The translations under genes and the position numbers were made by a program. Of a stretch of DNA of 64,000 bases, positions 60,430 through 64,000 are shown piece by piece. Positions within the stretch are counted from its first letter, which is position 1. Each line of letters starts with the position of its first letter. The notes under the pieces were generated by a model, which was not told the origin of the DNA, did not search any database, and saw nothing but the letters and a program-made list of their open reading frames with translations. The stretch comes from Sphingomonas sp. (lineage in GTDB: Bacteria > Pseudomonadota > Alphaproteobacteria > Sphingomonadales > Sphingomonadaceae): contig NZ_JAQZBC010000005.1 of the NCBI RefSeq assembly GCF_029239295.1, positions 62,001 to 126,000 of the forward strand. Direction: 5' to 3'.

Positions 60430-62622
60430 TCACGCGATACGTTCGTCGGATGCCGCCGCGTCGCCGCTGGTGGCGGCACTGGCCGATCCCTTGATGGTGG
60501 AAGGCGCCCCGGGGGACGCGCGCTGTTGCTGGTGTTGGTGCTGCCCTGTGCCGCTCCCCTCGCCCAGTTGCGCCGAAAGCTTCAGTCCGCGGGCTTCCGC
60601 AAGCTCGACCAGCTTTGGCTGTGCCTCAGCCAGCAGCTGCCGTGTTTCGGGCGCCTGTGCGGTCATCTGAACGGTCACGGCGTCGCCATCCCGCCGAAGC
60701 GACACATCGATCGCGCCCAGCTTGTCGGGAATAAGACGGATGCTGGTATCGGCCGCATCGAGCGCGTCGCGCAGCATTTCGATCCTGCCGATCATCTTCA
60801 TGGCCCAGTCGTTGTTCGTCATGACGACCGCGCCGGCTCCGGCGGCAGAACCTGTCGAAAGATCAGCGGGCATGGCGCCAAGCGGCGCGAGCGCGGGCCC
60901 ATTGGGTTCGATCCGCAACTCGTCGCGGACCGCCTGATGGATGGCGGCCGCGAAAACCTGCGCAGCAGGCGCAATCGCCGGAACGGTGGGTGCGAGTGGT
61001 TGCGGCTGAGGCGTCGCGACGACAGGCGCTTGCCCGACAGGCGCTACGCCGGCCGACACGGGCACCGGTGCCGCCGCTTGTGCCGCAGGCGAGGCGAGCG
61101 GCGTGACAGCAGGCACTTGCGCGACAGGTGCTGCGGCGGCCGACACGGGTACCGGTGCCGTCGCTTGTGCCGCAGGCGAGGCGAGCGGCGTGACAGCAGG
61201 CGCCTGCGCGTCCGGCGCTGCGCCGGCCGATACGGGTACCGGTGCCGTCGCTTGTGCCGCAGGCGAGACCAGCGGTGGGACAGCGATCGATGCAGCCACA
61301 GCAAGCGGCTGCGGTGGCACGCTGTTCATTGCGGACAAGGGCTGCGACGGCGCCACCCCGCGCATGCCTGATACGGGTATATCGATGGTGACGCTCGCCT
61401 GCTGCGGCAGGCGTACTGGCACCACTGCAAGCGGCGAGACGATCGGGTCGAACTGGCGACTGCGAGACAATTGCGGGCGGGTTACCGCCGGAGCCACCGT
61501 ATCCGCGCCAGGCTCGACTTGTTGAACCGTGAGCGACGCTGCCTGCGGCTGCTGGGCGGGCGCCAGCATCACAGCGGGACGCGCGAGTGGCTCAGCGTCA
61601 ACCTGCGCCTGCGCCGGCATCGTCACCGCCGCCATCGGTGGCAGCGATGCAGTGTCGCTGATCGGCACCGGAGGGTCTGCGGCATGTACCGCAACACTCG
61701 AGATTTGGCGCTGGGCTTCCGGCGCGGCTGGAGGCACGCTCGCTTCTGGCGCGGGCGTAGTGTCAAGCGACGGCCGTACTGCGGTGGTGACCACCGTCTG
61801 GCCAGTGACCGCGTTATCAACTGGTGATGTCGGCAGCTCTGGCGGCATCGATACCGACGAAGCGTCGACCGAGCGCATAATCGGCAACTCCGCCGCCCGG
61901 ACGCCAACCGATTCGAGCGGCTCTACTAATGCCGTCGACACGTCAGGTCGCGCGGGAGTGGCAGCAGCGTCAGGCGAGCGCATGGCTGTCACCTCCCCGG
62001 CGGGGAGGGCTACGGATGCGAGCAATGAGGCCTTCCCAGTCGCCAATGCCGTCGGAACTGCCAACGCGCGCGTCGCGGCCGGCTGCTGAACGGTGTCGGC
62101 AACGGGCAATGGCGTCACGATCGCTGGCGCGGTCGCCACTGCACCGATGTCCACCTCATCGGCCACCGCTGGCGACGGCAATGCTGGCGCGGCGGCCACC
62201 GGCGCACCGGCGCCGCGCGTCGCGTAAACGTCAGATGTCAGCCGCTCGCCGACCGCAAGGTCGGTACTCGCACCACCGTTCGTCGCGCCGGGCGCAGGCG
62301 CGGCCGCAAGCGGCACCGTCTGCCAGAACGACGTCATCATCCATGGCGCCAACAAGCCATCTGACGTCGGGTCATCGTTGCCGGAGCTTGCCGGCAAGGT
62401 CTTGCCGCCCCCCGCATCCTCTTGCCGGGACATGCCGGGGGAGGCGCCGAGCACCGCCGGGATCGGCAACAGCGATGCGAATAGCGCCGCGTCGCCCGTG
62501 CCTGCCCCGACATTGGCGACCGAACCTGCCCCCGGCCACACCGGCACGGCACCCGGGAGCGGCGCCACGCCGGTAAGCGCAGCGCCTGATGGTGCGTGGG
62601 AGTGGAAGGAGATCAACGTCAT
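60430..62622 (-). CDS. fliK: Flagellar hook-length control protein FliK
   Basis: Pro/Ala-rich N-terminal region; C-terminal IEMLRDALDAADTSIRLIPDKLGAIDVSLRRDGDAVTVQMTAQAPETRQLLAEAQPKLVELAEARGLKLSA; position between fliL and fliJ. Confidence 0.92.
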   Translation of the reverse strand: MTLISFHSHAPSGAALTGVAPLPGAVPVWPGAGSVANVGAGTGDAALFASLLPIPAVLGASPGMSRQEDAGGGKTLPASSGNDDPTSDGLLAPWMMTSFWQTVPLAAAPAPGATNGGASTDLAVGERLTSDVYATRGAGAPVAAAPALPSPAVADEVDIGAVATAPAIVTPLPVADTVQQPAATRALAVPTALATGKASLLASVALPAGEVTAMRSPDAAATPARPDVSTALVEPLESVGVRAAELPIMRSVDASSVSMPPELPTSPVDNAVTGQTVVTTAVRPSLDTTPAPEASVPPAAPEAQRQISSVAVHAADPPVPISDTASLPPMAAVTMPAQAQVDAEPLARPAVMLAPAQQPQAASLTVQQVEPGADTVAPAVTRPQLSRSRQFDPIVSPLAVVPVRLPQQASVTIDIPVSGMRGVAPSQPLSAMNSVPPQPLAVAASIAVPPLVSPAAQATAPVPVSAGAAPDAQAPAVTPLASPAAQATAPVPVSAAAAPVAQVPAVTPLASPAAQAAAPVPVSAGVAPVGQAPVVATPQPQPLAPTVPAIAPAAQVFAAAIHQAVRDELRIEPNGPALAPLGAMPADLSTGSAAGAGAVVMTNNDWAMKMIGRIEMLRDALDAADTSIRLIPDKLGAIDVSLRRDGDAVTVQMTAQAPETRQLLAEAQPKLVELAEARGLKLSAQLGEGSGTGQHQHQQQRASPGAPSTIKGSASAATSGDAAASDERIA
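61025..61285 (-). repeat. Three tandem 87-bp in-frame repeats (29 aa each) inside fliK
   Basis: Units 61025-61111, 61112-61198, 61199-61285; protein repeat VxPLxSPAAQATAPVPVSAGxAPxxQxPA. Confidence 0.92.
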
Positions 62623-62664
62623 TGTGGTTGTCGGTCGCTCGTCAGGGAATAACCGACGGAACAA

Positions 62665-63081
62665 TCAGCAAGGATCGTGCCGAACCTTGCGCGTCGGTGG
62701 CGCATCCTGCAGCGCGCGAATGGCGCGCAATGCCGCCTCCGCCTCGCCCTGCGCGATCAGCTTCTCGACCGCGGTCTGGTCGCGCTTGGCCGAACGGGTC
62801 GCTTCGGCGGCACGATCCGCCTCGGTCGCTGCGTTACGCACGCGATTCTCGACGACCTCGGCATTGCGGTGCAGCTTCTCGCGATAATGCGCCATCGCGG
62901 CGAAGGAGACGCCTGCCCCTGCCCCCGGCCCGGGCGCAACCGCCGAAGCGAGCTGGGCAATGCGCTGCGACAGCGCGGTCTCGCTCGCGACCTGTTCCTG
63001 CGCGCGCGATTCGGCGGCGCGCGCCATGCCGAGCTGGAGAGTGCGGACGCGGTGAAGGCGCTGTAGCTTCTTGTTATCCAT
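62665..63081 (-). CDS. fliJ: Flagellar export protein FliJ
   Basis: MDNKKLQRLHRVRTLQLGMARAAESRAQEQ... coiled-coil; overlaps the 3' end of fliI. Confidence 0.88.
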   Translation of the reverse strand: MDNKKLQRLHRVRTLQLGMARAAESRAQEQVASETALSQRIAQLASAVAPGPGAGAGVSFAAMAHYREKLHRNAEVVENRVRNAATEADRAAEATRSAKRDQTAVEKLIAQGEAEAALRAIRALQDAPPTRKVRHDPC

Positions 63082-64000
63082 CGCCGAACACACCGGTCAG
63101 CTCGGTCACGGCGTCGTCGAGCGACACGCTGGCATCGGCATCCTGGCGGATGAATTCCATCACCGCGGGGTGGTAGGCAATGGCCGCGTCAATCGCCGGA
63201 TCGGCACCCGCGCGATAGGCACCCATCAGCACCAGATCACGATTTTCTTCATAGGTCGCCAGATGCCGTCGCAGAACACGGGCGGCCTGAACGTGCGGCT
63301 TGCCCGCTATGTCGGTCATCACGCGGCTGACCGATTTCGACACGTCGATCGCCGGATACACGGCGTGTTCGGCGAGTGCGCGGCTCAGCACGATATGGCC
63401 GTCGAGGATCGAGCGCGCGGAATCGACGACCGGATCGTTTCCGTCATCGCCATCGGCCAGCACGGTGTAGATCGCGGTGATCGCGCCGCCGGTGTTCACG
63501 TCCGTGCCGGCACGCTCGATCAGATTGGGCAGCATCGCAATGGCAGATGGCGGATAGCCACGCGCCGACGCCGGCTCGCCCAGCGCAAGGCCGATCTCAC
63601 GGCCAGCATGCGCCACGCGGGTCAGGGAATCCATGATGAGGAGGACGTTCTTGCCCTCGTCACGAAATGCCTCAGCAATCGCCGTGGCGCGCAGCGCGCC
63701 GCGGATGCGCAGCACCGGCGAATGATTGGCCGGCACCGCGACGACGACCGAACGCTGGCGCGCCTCGCCCGCCACCTTGGTTTCAAGAAAGTCGGCGACT
63801 TCGCGGCTACGTTCACCGATCAGGCCGATCACGATTACATCGGCCTTGGCGGCACGCACCATCATGCCGAGCAGAACCGATTTGCCGACGCCCGAACCGG
63901 CCATGATGCCAACACGCTGGCCCTTGCCGATCGTCAGCAGGCCGTTGATCGCGCGCACGCCCACGTCCAGGGGCTCAAGCACACGGCCCCGATCAAGCGG
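63074..64000 (-). CDS. fliI: Flagellum-specific ATP synthase FliI (N-terminus beyond window)
   Basis: LEPLDVGVRAINGLLTIGKGQRVGIMAGSGVGKSVLLGMMVRAAKADVIVIGLIGERSREVADFLE. Confidence 0.96.
   Translation of the reverse strand, partial: PLDRGRVLEPLDVGVRAINGLLTIGKGQRVGIMAGSGVGKSVLLGMMVRAAKADVIVIGLIGERSREVADFLETKVAGEARQRSVVVAVPANHSPVLRIRGALRATAIAEAFRDEGKNVLLIMDSLTRVAHAGREIGLALGEPASARGYPPSAIAMLPNLIERAGTDVNTGGAITAIYTVLADGDDGNDPVVDSARSILDGHIVLSRALAEHAVYPAIDVSKSVSRVMTDIAGKPHVQAARVLRRHLATYEENRDLVLMGAYRAGADPAIDAAIAYHPAVMEFIRQDADASVSLDDAVTELTGVFGDG

Noticed and set aside
61025-61285. Possible CRISPR-like array
   Set aside because: Repeats are contiguous 87-bp units in a coding frame with no unique spacers and no cas genes.

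Overview
GC-rich alphaproteobacterial chromosome segment, most like a sphingomonad judging by gene families and synteny. It is dominated by housekeeping and core metabolic genes. I can support about 70 protein-coding genes, two tRNAs (Ala-CGC, Trp-CCA) and several intrinsic-terminator-like hairpins. Recognisable blocks are: miaB-phoH-ybeY-corC-like; hrpB; tRNA-Trp-secE-nusG; glpX; sppA; prfC; a partial cytochrome oxidase assembly block (cyoE, small membrane ORF, ctaG, ctaE, SURF1) followed by thrC; two paralogous N-acyl-D-amino-acid deacylase-like amidohydrolases flanking a BKACE-family enzyme; queA; tlpA/argH/lipoprotein/lysA/cysG-N-like/corA; and a long flagellar operon (fliI-J-K-L-M-N-O-P-Q-R-flhB, fliD-fliS). 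I see no CRISPR array, rRNA, IS element or prophage. I found no convincing new defence or mobile system. The best leads are: an apparent internal deletion/frameshift in a DUF2171-type gene; the amidohydrolase-BKACE-amidohydrolase cassette; a 3x87-bp in-frame tandem repeat in fliK; overlapping divergent start codons of tlpA and argH; a vestigial methyltransferase-like tail on the CysG N-domain protein; a MarR-like palindrome in a divergent promoter; and two small genes below the length cut-off of the ORF track.
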